Below are positions 33,290-45,015 of a stretch of DNA of 62,000 nt, piece by piece. Every line of letters starts with the position of its first letter. Position 1 is the stretch's first letter. The notes beneath the pieces are model-generated. The model had not been told where the DNA came from, ran no database searches, and saw only the letters and a program-made list of their open reading frames with translations. The DNA is from Cristatella mucedo (Eukaryota > Bryozoa > Phylactolaemata > Cristatellidae), in the NCBI GenBank assembly GCA_009760855.2, contig WPIO01000012.1:7917501-7979500 (forward strand). The letters run 5' to 3'. The position numbers were made by a program, and so were the translations under genes.

Positions 33290-34620
33290 CCCACGGATAT
33301 TTTTGGCTGCTATCCTGCTGCACCGTCCCCACCACTTATGCAAATGAACTTCGAAGCCGGACGCATGCACCTCAATCCACAGCAATCCATTCTAGCTCCG
33401 GTCAAATCCAGCACAAATCAGCTGCACACACAAACAAATATCCAGAAAATGATATGCGATTCCGCTCACTTTTTCTTACAAAGTTCACTGAAATAAAATT
33501 GCCAGTGGCCCAGGCCATTACCGAAAGGCACTGCATTCCACCATGCAACGATATTAATCCTATTCAAAAAGCTCCTTTTTTATGCAAATGACAGTACACT
33601 CTTCAAAAATTGCACTTCAAATATTTCGATTGCATTGGTCCAGCTGTTCTTGAGCAATGTGGAGCGATTGACTGCAGTACCCGGGCCAATCCCTAAATCG
33701 ACGTCAATCTACTGAATCAGCCGCATGAAAAATAGATATAAACTGAGCCAAACTCAGTTTTTATTGCATATTAAAGTTAACCATACTGTGTTCGCAATCA
33801 CGTAAGAAAACGCTCATTCTCGCATTGGATAAATGGGCAGCAATCGCATGAAACGACCTTGGAAATAACTGCAATCCACTTTATTTCTCTGCAGTTTATT
33901 CTTGAATCGCCATCCCGAAGGTCTAATTGACGTTATATACAGGATTAGAATAGGTTCAAAGTGCACACACCAAGTTTCACCCCAATGTGCACAGGTGTTT
34001 TAATTCAATGAATTGCAATCGACTGCATTGGCCCGGTCCTATCCAGCAATCCACCTCAATCCGCCGAAATCCGCTCCACAGCTACCAGAACGCCTACACT
34101 AGAAGCTCTAACTATGATTGCATTTTGCTCTACTCGTTGGTTATTGTGAACTCACAAAATTTCACTGTAATTGCCTCGACCATCCTGCATCAATGTACTG
34201 CAATCGACTACAACTGCCGGGGCTAGTACTTCATTGTACCGAAACCGGCCGAAAAATGATCAGAATACGTACACTTTAGGCTCTAATAGTGATTTCGCGT
34301 TGCTCTAATTTTTGGCTTTTGTGTACTCGCACAATATTACAACAATTGTCTCTAACCATTTGGCAGCAGTGCACTGCTATTGACTGCAATTGCCCTTGGC
34401 TAATACGGAAATCTACAGCAATCCCATGGCAAATACCTTGAAATCGGTTTCTCAGTGCTCCAATATTGAATTCTAGTTACATAAGCACACTGGTTACAGT
34501 CAGCCACTCAATTTTAATCAATTGCACTCTTTAAATCTCAGGCAATGCATGGCAATCTACGACAACGGCTCGGCTCGAAGCAGCAACCTACTACGATCCT
34601 TGGCTAGTCACCCAAAAATT
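33290..34620 (+). repeat. Decayed satellite, ~175-bp period, about 8 units
   Basis: A motif like caatcgactgcaattgcccggncnaat...aatccacngcaatccgc recurs near 33,320, 33,495, 33,672, 33,850, 34,017, 34,201, 34,378 and 34,548. The spacings are 167-184 bp. A second motif (ctctaatantgatttgcattgctctac...gtgaactcacaaaatttcac) recurs in phase. Identity between units is low, so this is an old array. It does not code. It lies between the two 36-kb copies. Confidence 0.72.
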
Positions 34621-34679
34621 GGCTATACGAAGTGCCTAATGTCAATCCATTTCACATTTCCTTGTGTTTAAAGTATTAC

Positions 34680-35345
34680 TCGGCAGCGAAGCGCAGCAGT
34701 GAGAGCTTCGTAGCAGCAGAGAGCATCTCGGCAGCAAAGAGTGCCCGAGAGAGCTACGTCTTGGCCGTGGAGCTCAGTGAGGAGAGCTTCTTCGTAGTGG
34801 AGAGATTCAGCACAAGCATCTCGACCCAGAGCTCAGAGGAGCACCGCAGGATTGGGGTCAGCTGCGAGGCGGCAGTAGCCTGTGACCAGGCCCAGGCAGC
34901 CCATGAGAGTGACGTCTTGGCTGCCAGGCGCAGCAGCAAGAGCGTCGCGGCAGCAGGGACATGCATCCATGAGACCGACGTATTGGCCAATGGCAGCAGC
35001 GTCGTAGCGGCCGAGAGCATCTCAGCGGCCGCAGAGAGCAGCGGCGAGAGCGTCTCGGTGGTGAAGAGCACCAGCACGAGCGTTTCTGCCCAGAGGGCAG
35101 AGGAGAGCCTCAAGATAGCAGTCAACAGAAAGGCGATAGTAGCCTGTGAAGAGGTGCAGGCTGCCCGCGAGCGAACCATCGAGAGCTTAGCTGCAGCGAA
35201 ACACAGCAGCTTGAGCGTTTCGGCTGCCAAGAACACCTGTGGGAGCGTCTCGGTGCTGAGGGCAGAGCAGCACAACCGTGAGATCGACTCGGAGGATTGG
35301 AACTCCGAGAACGGTGAGGCCATCATAAGCCTCAGTAGTTTTTGA
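34680..35345 (+). pseudogene. Ala/Ser/Glu-rich coiled-coil ORF, probable gag-tail remnant
   Basis: The frame is open for over 220 codons but has no ATG at its start. Codons before ~34,675 belong to the adjoining satellite-like sequence, so the 5' end is probably truncated. The protein is built from imperfect repeats such as AAESISAAKSARESYVLA, then EEHRRIGVSCEAAVACDQ and EESLKIAVNRKAIVACEE, giving ~100-residue periodicity. The composition resembles the Ala-rich tail of the LTR element (SARKAAASAMKVAASARK at ~43 kb). A polypurine tract and LTR follow at 35,596-35,878, which supports a retrotransposon origin. The alternative is a host coiled-coil protein with a missing first exon. Confidence 0.45.
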
Positions 35346-35611
35346 AGTGGGGTATCGGCCGGCTACGAGCACATGCGACCGGCCATCTGGCTCGCATGGA
35401 GGTGACCTATGGGAACTGCCTGACAGTGGGATTGGTGCCCCACATTTGCCTAAAGGTGGGCAGCATGTACGACGCAAGGGTCAGAGTTTACGTGAGCCTC
35501 CTGGGAGTGGCAGTTACGTAGCCTGCACGAGTTTCGAACCGCAAGAGCCGTCCCTCCCCTGTCAGACTGGTTGAATACGAATTTTTTTACATTCTATGGG
35601 GGAAGGGGTGC

Positions 35612-35878
35612 TGTGTGAGGCTGTTGCTTCTCGGCCACTAATGTATGCCCCACCCGCAGCAGGTGGTTGAGCGATTGACTCAGTGCAGCCTTTTATGTAA
35701 GCACCTGGCCTACCACAGTGGCTCACCACAGATTCACTCCCTTATCTGTGGTGAGTCAGTCCCTAGCTCATATATGTACCCACTGGGGGAATAAAGACTC
35801 GTTCACTGCTCACGTTCGCCCGCTCGTGTCTTCGTGTCTCCGTGAGACTCCACTAGCACTGCTGCAGCCGGAGACACA
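35612..35878 (+). mobile_element. LTR with polypurine tract (3' LTR of a truncated element)
   Basis: The 267-bp segment begins TGTGTGAGGC and ends GGAGACACA (inverted TGTGT/ACACA ends). It is preceded by the purine-rich atgggggaaggggtgc, as expected for a 3' LTR. A polyadenylation signal aataaa lies near 35,790, followed by a U5-like GC-rich segment. The sequence after it repeats itself (agtaacgtaac), so the target duplication is unclear. No matching 5' LTR is visible upstream. Confidence 0.6.
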
Positions 35879-36355
35879 GTAACGTAACATTATGCATCTC
35901 CAACTGGTAAGCTAAGTTATTCCAATTGTTGCTGAACAGTAAGGTGTTGAAACATTGGTAGACATGAAGTTAGGCACTGCATGTCGTTTCGGCCAGGAGT
36001 AGGCAGCTGCTGACGGTTTAAGTGAACTTCTGGCTGCCGTGAAATCGAAGCAGAAGCCCACTCTTTCTGGTCGCCACCCTACATCCACGTATATCATATT
36101 TTTCCAGCGTGATTGCAGTTAAGACAATTTAAAAATTGAATAAATAAGTTAATAGCAAGTTGACGGAGTTCAAGTTCTCCAAGGGTGCTATATCAAATGT
36201 ATGGTTATTATTATTAATTCCAAAGCTCTGTCCTGCTAGATTCGTGTCATTTCAGTTGACAGCCTTTGAACTTCCCGTCAAAGAGACTGTGTGTCTTTAT
36301 GAATGCCGGAATGGATAGATGGAGACCAGCAGACTGATAAATGGTCACATAGCCT

Positions 36356-36432
36356 GAGAAAGAGAGAGAGAGAGGGAGAGAGAGATAGAAAGAGAGCGAG
36401 AGCAAGAGAAAGAGAGAGAGAGAGAGAGAGAG
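36356..36432 (+). repeat. (GA)n microsatellite, copy 2
   Basis: Longer and more interrupted than the same site in copy 1 (258-294). Confidence 0.95.
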
Positions 36433-38043
36433 GCATGTACATGTAAATAGAATCGAGAAAAACCAGTGCAGAAATGACAGCATTTCTGGAGCCTGAGCAG
36501 GGCAGCCACACTGATCAAGAAGTCTGAATAGCACAAGGGCAGAGAGTGAGAATAGACGATGATTGAAAATAGCTGAGGTGAGAAGAGATGAAAAACGGGT
36601 GAGTGTAGATAGACTAAGTTCACAGAAAGTGAAGTGGATGGACTGACCGACCAAGAGACACGACAAAGAAATTGTTTGGGAGTTTATAATCACAAGGTGA
36701 GGCGTGATCGAGAAAATTGGGACTAATCTAGAGACAGGGGACATGGGTCGCTGCCTTCTTTCGGTGAGTTCGTGTGAACAAGCACGTGCTGTGCATCATG
36801 GAGAGACCTCGATCTGACAAAGGTTGAGAGGAATAGAGAAACAAGACGAGAGGTAACCAATGAGAAGGAGCAAGTAACATTCAACTGACTGACAAAGCTG
36901 GTAGAGTAGCTACTGACCGTTGAATCTCAACAACGAGAATGCTTTGTGCACGATACAAAAGAGTTTTGAAGTGTGGACGAGCATGCAAACAAGTGGGGTT
37001 AATCAGTGCTCTCTGCTCTGCAGCTGTGTCATTCTGACATTCTGAAAGAGCTGTCACCCCATTGGTCTCTGCAGAGGAAAGAGAGAAGCTGCAACTAGTG
37101 CTCTATTGGATGCTTGATATATTCGTGCCACTTGGTTCGTTGATCTCTCTAAGCAAAGTAGTGGCAGTAGGTATGGCTCCGGTCGTAAGTAGCAAGCAAG
37201 CAGATGCAAACGGTGGTCGACGAGAGGTTCAAGGAGTGGCAGCTTATGGAGGGTCTGCATTCCTGCGGAAGATTCGTGTGCGTTATTATATCGCCACATA
37301 CTCGCCGAGAAAAGGTGTTCATAAATTTGCAGCTTCCAGCTAAGCAGAGAAAGCACAGCTAGTTCAATGTCCTGACCTGCTGAAGCTGCTTTGTTGTGTG
37401 TGGCAGATCTGGAAGTTCAGTAGGAGAATCTGATTTATGACGGCCATTAAAAGAGTGACACATCTGGCTTGGTAAGAAATGATACATCCAAAAATATCTT
37501 ATGTATACAAATCAGGTTGCTATCTTCGAACTGATTATCTAGGGATAGATGGCTTCTCTTGCAGGTTTACTGTTGTTGATTCTAGTTGTAGAACTAGAAG
37601 GCATGGTGGTTTAACATAGCAAGTCTAATTGTGTCATTATTGACGGTGTTTGGTTTAAGAGGTCAGAAGTGAGTTGTGAGTTAATGATTGCTACAGTTCT
37701 GCTTACTCTTTCCTTTCCTTGCTGAATATTTGCCCGTACTCAGTGGTTCTTTAACATGTGCAAGCAAGCTTGCCTGCAAATAAAGGCTATGGTTTTTTAT
37801 CGGTCCTGTCGACCTCTGCCTCCACACCTGCAGGGGACTGTGGCGCTGCTGGTCCTGATTCATTACTACCTGCATCGACCTCGGCTGCTGCTGATGCGAA
37901 GGCACTTCAACCATCACAGCCAACGAAAGAGGTTTTTTCGAACAGAAAAGCTGCGCAAGACCCTCATGGTTGTCGTCGTCGAGACGCCTATCGACTTGCT
38001 TACTGTCAAGAGCAAGCCCAACCACGACCTCTAACAGTAGCAG

Positions 38044-38127
38044 TTTGTGGATTACTTGTGGTGGATGTTCGAAAACGCTAGCCTGCATAACAGCTATATG
38101 TCGAACGTCTACGATTATTTAAAGAAG
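38044..38127 (+). CDS. Candidate internal exon of an unidentified gene (copy 2)
   Basis: Same 84-bp exon as 2,702-2,785 with one base difference (VYDYLKK instead of VNDYLKK). The acceptor agtagcag and donor gtaagc are unchanged. The upstream sequence in copy 2 has a ~50-bp deletion relative to copy 1 (before 37,980), so any preceding exon differs between copies. Confidence 0.4.
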
Positions 38128-38469
38128 GTAAGCACTTGCAGTTGCTCATCCCTGCCTTTTGACCTGGCCGATTGGCTACGATCCTTGCCTCGGTTTGTGA
38201 GGCTGGTGGCTAGTCTTAGCCGCCGTGCTTCCTCTCTTCGAGGGAGAGGGGTGAGCTTTGTAAAGACAGCAGCAACGCCAATCGTCCGTTACTGTCACTG
38301 ATGTCTAGCCCGGCTGGACAAGATTGGGCATATGCCTTGCAAGCATGGAACACCCGTAGGGTACCATCGGGTGAGTGGGCAAATAAGAGAACGATTGACA
38401 TTACTACCCAGTTTACCTGAACATGTACATGTGGGCGTCTGCTTGCTGGTGCACTTTTGAGTGCGGGCG

Positions 38470-38786
38470 CCTTCGTGCGTGTGTGCTTATGTGTGTGTGT
38501 ACGTGTTTGAGTGTGTGTGTGTGTGTGTGTGATAGGTTGGGTAGATGAGGGTGTGTGCAGGTGATCGACAGTGTTTGTGAGTGGGTTTGGGTGTGTATGG
38601 GCCGGTGTAGGCATATGTGTATTTGTGTGTGTGCGTGTGAGCTTGGCCATGAGCGTCCGGGTGGGCGTGTGTTTGTGGGCATGGACTCTCGTGCGTGCGT
38701 GGGTTTGTGGATGAGGGTGGCTTGGCGTTGGTATGAGTGTTTGCAGTGTAGGTGTGCACGTGTGTGTGCTTGTGTGTGTGTCTGTT

Positions 38787-38824
<38 letters not shown>

Positions 38825-38835
38825 TGTGCATGTAT
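38470..38835 (+). repeat. GT-rich microsatellite expansion, copy 2 only
   Basis: Runs of gt with variant steps (gtgtgcgtgtg and similar) occupy ~360 bp. At the same place copy 1 (3,130-3,170) has only gtgcgtgtgtgcttatgtgtttg. Long His/Thr-rich minus-strand frames and Cys/Val-rich + frames here are artefacts of the repeat. Confidence 0.9.
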
Positions 38836-39664
38836 GTGTTGGCACCCATGTGTGCAGCCGCGTGGAAAGTGGACAGCTTACTGTGCCTGCTGGCTGCAGC
38901 AAATACATATTAAGCAGCTACTATGAAAGTAACAGGAGAATGAGGCCACCGGATCGTGCAGGATCATAGCTCTTTCGGAGGTGAGAAGCTTTTTCACCTG
39001 TGATTGGTGGCTGCCCACAGATTTGCCACTGCTGCAATGGCAGCACATATATGGGCAGGTAGAAGAACAGGTGAGCGTCAGCTCTAAGTGATGTACCTTG
39101 GAGATGCATTTTCGTCATTGCCTGCAGCCAGTTGTTGTCACCTGACTGGTATGGGCAGAGGGAGCATTGCGTGCCTCATGTTACTTTGTCTCGGCCTATT
39201 TTGAGTCTATTGAGCACTAACCGTTGCTCCTAAACTGTCAGACGTTAGCAAGTGGAGGAAATTGTGGTCGAAGTATTGTCGTTCGCAAAGTCTTGCCGTC
39301 TCGGCTTCAGCATGGCATGTGCTGGCTAATTTTTTTAGAAACAGCAAGTGCAGAGCTAGCTAACTTGTTGCTTGCAGCACTCGAGGTGTTCGAAGCAGAA
39401 GACAATGGAGCCATGCAGCGTCTTGGCCCTGGCTGCTATCCATTGTTGGTAAATATGGGTAAATGGGTAAATATGGAAAAGGTAAATATGTCATGTAGCT
39501 CGACCCTCTTCACCCAGCAACTGCTGTTAGATGCTGCAGCAGCAGCATGCCCACAAAACAGACAAAAAAGATTTGCATTAGTCGTCAAGGTGCACGCACG
39601 GTATGGCAAACAGAAGTAGCAAGTGCTTTCCTGAAATTATTTATAGACACCAATATGTCTGCAG

Positions 39665-39758
39665 AGTCTATTCAGTCTTTGCTTGCTTTGGATCTCATGT
39701 CCAAGGCGAGGATATTATGCATGCAGATACTATACATTCAGAGGCACGTCCGGCAGAG
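39665..39758 (+). CDS. Candidate exon of an unidentified gene (copy 2)
   Basis: Counterpart of 3,888-3,981 with the same length and donor. Here the helix-like frame extends further left without interruption (VASAFLKLFIDTNMSAESIQ). Upstream, 39,224-39,450 reads ASAELANLLLAALEVFEAED in the frame of LASGGNCGRSIVVRKV and could be another exon with donor gtaaat at ~39,450; copy 1 lacks that donor. The family is not recognised. Confidence 0.3.
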
Positions 39759-41410
39759 GTAAGCGAACTGCTTTTGAACGTTTGCGCAGTCAGCAACTCT
39801 ACTTGAGAATTAAAAACTATGTTCATTCAAAGATTTAGTCATACTATTTGGTTGAGGTAAAAGTTCATATGCCGTGGTTCAATAATTAACTTTATGAAAT
39901 AACAATTCGATGAAATAATTAAATGAAATAATAATTTAATGAATTTTATTATGAATTAAGGAAAGTACTAGCCACGTACTTTTCATCTAGCTTATATTAT
40001 GTTTCCAGAGTAAATCAAGCTGGTTTACATTTAGTCACTTGATTTTGAGATCCTTCCCTGCCCCTGTTGTTTGAAGTTTTCTACCAGTTTGCGCTGTAAT
40101 TGTCATGTGAATTCCATAATTTGCCAACGTTCTATCAAGATGAACACGTGAATGCAAGTGGGGGTCTACTCATGCTGCTGAATTTTGTTCAGCTTTGGTA
40201 TGCTTACAGTAACTAAATCCATGCCAATCCTTGAGAGACTTTTAACTCGATACTCTGCTTTTATATTTTTATGGGAAACGACAAATATTTTTTTATGAAA
40301 ATAGAGAGAGGTGTGATTAATTAGACATATATAGACCACGAGAAATATAATGAAGTGAACTACATTAAACCTGTACACAATCACTGAAAGCCTCAACTTT
40401 GCTTGGGAAGGCTGGCCTGATTGTCATGCACTGTCCTATTTTTTTCGTGAGAAATTAGCAACGGCTTGAGTTTCGTCGCGTGGCTTCAAGCTCTTGCTCT
40501 ATGTACTTGCTACCATGTACTACGCTCGATTGATATCGAGGTGGTTACCTCTGGAGCCTTGACGTATTCATATAGAATCATCGGCTCCCATTGAAGTTCA
40601 TTGGCAGGAGCTACGGGGTAGGGGGGAATCTTTATTCTTCCTGTAGTAGTCTGCAGATGGAACTAAAGTCCAGGAACTTGGAGTAGTTGAACTAGGAAAT
40701 GGTCAGCACACTAGCATTCACTGGAAGATTCAAATTGTCAACGGCTGACAGTTTAACCGGCTGATCCACTTGCCGATTTGTCCAGACCTAACCACATATG
40801 CTACGTCGATGAACCAGTTTCTTCCGAAGGGTTACGAGTAGCTATAATTTAGCTGCAAGGATGCCGTCACATTTTTTTTTATTCCTTGCTATCTTGGCTA
40901 GTACCGTTTTAACTTTTCTGTATATCAGCATAGTTAACATGCGTCGAGTTGAAAAACAATTCTTTTTTAATCGAATTTGAAACTCCCGTTGGCTAGCTGC
41001 TGCAGCTGAAAGCTGGCAACAACTTGTAGAATCAACTATACAACGACGTGTGTAAACACAAGCCGTGTCCCGAATACTGCTCAATAATATAAGTTCTTGA
41101 CGTGTCAGGTGCATTGATGTTTGTGTATTACGAAACTACCGTTCTCATTCCAAATAATGCAGCTCCTACTGCAAAAAGCAAAACCCATCGCTTTTAAAAC
41201 TTATTTTCGAATAAATGTATCTAGGTTTTAACAATTTGAACAGGTCATTTGTATATATACCTTTTTTTAACTATATTGGCACACGAGTTATTCACCATTA
41301 TATAATATGTAATAATTCGAAAAATGGCTGTTCACTTAATTTCCATTTCCGGGCATTGTTGGGAAGCAGTGTAACACTTTACATGTACTCCAAGCTTCCG
41401 TTTAATTTAG

Positions 41411-41512
41411 GTCGTGAAATGGCTGCCTTGAGTTCTTAAATATTCGATCGGCTTTCGAGTAGAAGAACTTCAAACTAGGAGGAGTCAATTCATAAGGAAG
41501 CGAAGATTTTAG
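41411..41512 (+). pseudogene. Broken terminal exon (copy 2)
   Basis: The acceptor tccgtttaatttag is kept, but codon 7 is TGA where copy 1 has CGA. The downstream GFRVEELQTRRSQ and the final TAG are kept. Confidence 0.35.
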
Positions 41513-41849
41513 CTCGAAACGTTAAAGCTGTAAATGCTTTTTGCTATGTGGCAGGTATGAAAACTTTGTTCTCTTTACTTTCTTTGTTAATAAAAGGCTG
41601 TAATGTAATATTTAGCACGTTGTAGCAATGGATGATTGTTAGTTGTTGCAATGCATTTCAACATCAGCTGTAGGATATAGTCGGATGCAGCTGCTAAGCT
41701 TAATCTGAAATTTGATGCCTTCAGGCAGCATTCCAGCACATTCTCAAAATGCTTTATAATTGACATTGAAGAAGTCACGTGTAAAACTAATTTTTTGGAT
41801 TGACAAAAGATCCCAGATTGGGTCACTTCGAGTCACATTAGCTTCATTT

Positions 41850-42033
41850 TTCATATTACAGGTATTACAACTTTTAAACAAGTTTTAGTACCACAAATAT
41901 CGTCAGGTGACAGCACTAGGAACTGCAGCCGGCGACATCGATCACCAGCAGCAGCCGCATTTACTATTACTGCCCTATATTGTTGATCGCTCTCCGAGAC
42001 TTTGCCTGCGGCAAGCAAGCCACTGCCACTGCA
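41850..42033 (+). repeat. Remnant of ~355-bp array, left of LTR element (copy 2)
   Basis: It matches 6,600-6,780 at its left end and the half-unit at 11,300-11,375 at its right end. Copy 2 therefore lacks everything that lies between those points in copy 1 (LINE plus block A). Confidence 0.6.
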
Positions 42034-42038
42034 CTTCG

Positions 42039-44014
42039 CCTAGTTCGAGTATATGCCGGCTCCTCTGATGAGCCTGTGATACGGCATGGACACAGGCCAA
42101 TAACCTGCTGGTGGCCAGATGGTGGAATCACCATCAGGGTCGGCCGGTGCTCAGCTTTGGTCCGCCTGTGATGTGGCATGGACACAGGCCGGTAACAAGC
42201 TGGTGGCCAGATGGTGGATCCACCATCACGATCGGCCGGTGCACAGTTGTGATCCTCGATGAATCATGCGGTCAACCAGGGGACTGGAGCAGTGGAGGAG
42301 TCGGGAGTCTAGTGGAAGAAATGGGCGAAGGGAGCTGTGCGTCCTTCGGCTTCGTGCGTTTTGCCATAGACTGTTGGCGTTGTTCATTGGCTGGCTCTCT
42401 AATGTGCGATCCAAACGACAAGCTCTATCGGCTATTTCGTGGGACGGAGCCAATGACGCCCTCGGAGATGTCTTGTGCAGCATCATAAGGCGTCGATGGC
42501 TTCGGAGACTTTGTTGGCTGGCTGCTGAACTTCGAGAGGGAGATCAATAAATGTGGCTACGAATCAAGTGAGTGGCACTTGTTTTTGCTCCTTGTGATGC
42601 AAGGCGGGGCAGGGCCTTCACGTTTGCCTACAGGCTCCCGAAGGAAGTTCAAGACGATAAAGCCAAGCTTCATGAGGCCCTAGTCAGGACATTCACATCG
42701 CCTGCCACTATAGTGCGATTGCTGCACGCTGATCGGGTTGAGGCTGGTCTGACTGAGAGGGACGACAGGAACGAGCGAAAACGGCAGCAGTGATCACTGA
42801 CGGTGTGCGGGCTACAGATGTTTGCCAAGCTGCCGAGTGGTGGCGGCATGCAACGGCTCTCAAAGCGATGACGGTTGGTCAGGCTGCGATGGTGTTCCGC
42901 GAAGCCACGGCGTTGTGCGAGGCAATGGTCAGCGGTGTGGCTGAGGCAACAGACAGTAAGACGTGCACGGAGAGGCACTGGCATCGGCGAGGAAGGCGGC
43001 GGCATCCGCAATGAAGGTAGCGGCGTCGGCAAGGAAGGCGGCGGCGACCGCATGCGAGTCGGCGGCGTCCGGAACAGAAGCACTGGAATTCGATGCAGTG
43101 CAAGTTATGACGGTGACAGTCGGGCTGCCACGCGGCACAGGCCAGAGAGTGTGCGCAGACCTAAGAGTCGGTACAGGACGGAGAAGCTGTCCAGGAGAGT
43201 CTGTGCTGGCTGCAGAGACTGTGCAGGCCAGAGTGCGTGTGCAAACCAAAGAGTCTGCACAGGCCGGAGAGTCAGTTTAGCATGGGGAGACCGCTCGTGA
43301 TCGACAAACTGTGAAGATTGGAGAGGCAGTGCAGGCCAGAGAAGCAGCTACGAATGTCAGAGACGCGATTGCAGAATCAGCAGAGACGGATGGAGCGACG
43401 ATAGTCAAGTTCCGAAAAACGGTGGCTGCGGACGTCTTCATGGCGACGATGGCCGCGAAAGGCCGTGCACCAGCCCGCCACCTGTGAGCAGCCGTAAGTT
43501 GGCCTGTCGAGTCAGCTATTGATGTTAGCTGCGATGCTGCGGATGTGTAGTGTCTAGTTTGTATCGTTTGTAGATAAGCTCGTTTATTGCTGCTCTTTAC
43601 ATTGCAGCCACTTGTGTGGCTGCTGAAAACTTATGAAATTAAGGTCAAGGAGGCGTGTAGCTCAAGTTTATGCCGGCTCCACTGATAAGCATGTGATATG
43701 GCATGGAGACAGGCCAGTAACTTCCTGGTGCCCAGATGGTGGATTTACCTTCAAGGTTGGCCGATGGGCAGCTGTGTTCTGCCTGTGATGTGCCATGGAC
43801 ACAGGCCGGTAACCAGCTGGTGGCCAGATGATGGATTCGCCAGTAGGTTTGGCCGGTCCACAGTTGCGGTCCTCGATGAATTATTGGGGTCAACCAGGAG
43901 ACTAAGCAGTGGAGGAGACGGGAATAGAGTTGGAGAAGGGGGAGTAGGGAGCGGTGCATCCTTGGTCTCCTCTCTGTTAATCGTCTGGCTCTATGAAGTG
44001 CAAACCAAAGGACA
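42039..44014 (+). mobile_element. Short LTR retrotransposon (gag-only), copy 2
   Basis: The LTRs are 42,039-42,420 and 43,656-44,014. The target duplication CTTCG is exact at 42,034-42,038 and 44,015-44,019. The second LTR starts TGTAGC after aaggtcaaggaggcg, and both end in CA. The insertion point is the same as in copy 1, so it happened before the 36-kb duplication. The interior is 1.23 kb without pol. Confidence 0.87.
42400..42793 (+). pseudogene. Gag-like gene of the LTR element, broken (copy 2)
   Basis: MCDPNDKLYRLFRGTEPMTP stays in frame to a TAA after SCAAS. The rest (FAYRLPKEVQDDKAKLHEAL and a basic RKRQQ end) is in another frame. Copy 1 is open over the same region. Confidence 0.65.
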
Positions 44015-44019
44015 CTTCG

Positions 44020-45015
44020 GCAGTAGAACGGTGCGATCGATAAGGTCACACTCGGCAGACGATTAAAGTTCATTACGAGGCTTATTAATAGCTGTCGAAG
44101 GCATCATCAAGTCCTCCGCAAGGCTGCTTCGGTGCATGTCTGAGGCAGTATTATCACCGAATCTTGACAGCCAGGTGGCAGAAACGGCAGTAGCAGCGGC
44201 TCACCAGAAGACTGCACTACTAACCGAAGCTTAAGACATCACTCCTTCATCTTCGCCTGGGGCATATACCATTACTGCACCATGAAGTACAAGGTCCTTA
44301 GGGACGTGTCCAGGTGTGTGGTGGCTCGTCAAAACCTTCCTTGCAGCAAGCAAGCTGCTACTGCTGCTCTTCGGCAGTAGGCCGATGCAATTGCCAATTC
44401 CACAGTCGGCCGACGATCGAAGTTCAACCCGAGGCTTGTTGATCTCTACCGAAGGCACCACAAAACCCACCTCCGAGCTGTTCCGGTGCAAATCAGAGAC
44501 AGCAGTGCCACCGGCTGCTGACAGCGATATGGTACAATAGGCAGTCGTAGCGACGGCTCATCTGATGACAGCACAACGATCCTAAGCCGGTGACATCAAT
44601 AATCTGGTGTCGTGTGCGGGATACACATTAACTGCTCGCTAGAGTTTAAGGTCTTTGGGGCACTTTCAGGTGTGTGATCAAATCCAGATTTTTGCCTCGT
44701 ATAGACCTTGCCAGCAGCTATCAGGTTGCTGCACTTCGGCAGTTCTACGATGTGATGGCCAATGCTACACTAGGCCGATTATCAAAGTTAATCGCGAGTC
44801 TCGTTGATCGCTACCAAATTCAGCACCAAGTCTTCTACAAGGCTACTCCGGTGCACAAGGTGGAGACAGCAATGCCATTGGGTCCTGACAGCGAGGTGTC
44901 AGAAGCTGCTGTAGCAGCAGCATGCCAGATGACAGTGCTAGTAACCGAAGCCGGTGACATGGGTCTCCCATTATCGGCAGTGGCACGTACCAGTAATGTA
45001 CCATCAAGTTAAAGG
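44020..45015 (+). repeat. Array of ~355-bp tandem repeats (copy 2)
   Basis: Three units matching 13,398-14,400. The third unit holds the longest + frame (44,674-45,012: RQFYDVMANATLGRLSKL, then SEAAVAAACQMTVLVTEAGD). The second has a minus frame shared with copy 1 (VGFVVPSVEINKPRVELRSS). Confidence 0.8.

Noticed and set aside
33290-34620. An exon cluster in the satellite region (short + frame at 33,987-34,226)
   Set aside because: The frame arises within one unit of the ~175-bp repeat and is not kept in other units.
34754-35326. A 190-codon minus frame
   Set aside because: Antisense shadow of the Ala/Ser/Glu-rich + ORF, caused by its GC-rich codons.
36247-36744. A 165-codon minus frame with Ser-Leu runs
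   Set aside because: Produced by the (GA)n microsatellite; the same region in copy 1 does not keep it.
38216-38908. A 230-codon minus frame rich in His and Thr
   Set aside because: Almost entirely the translation of the GT/CA microsatellite.
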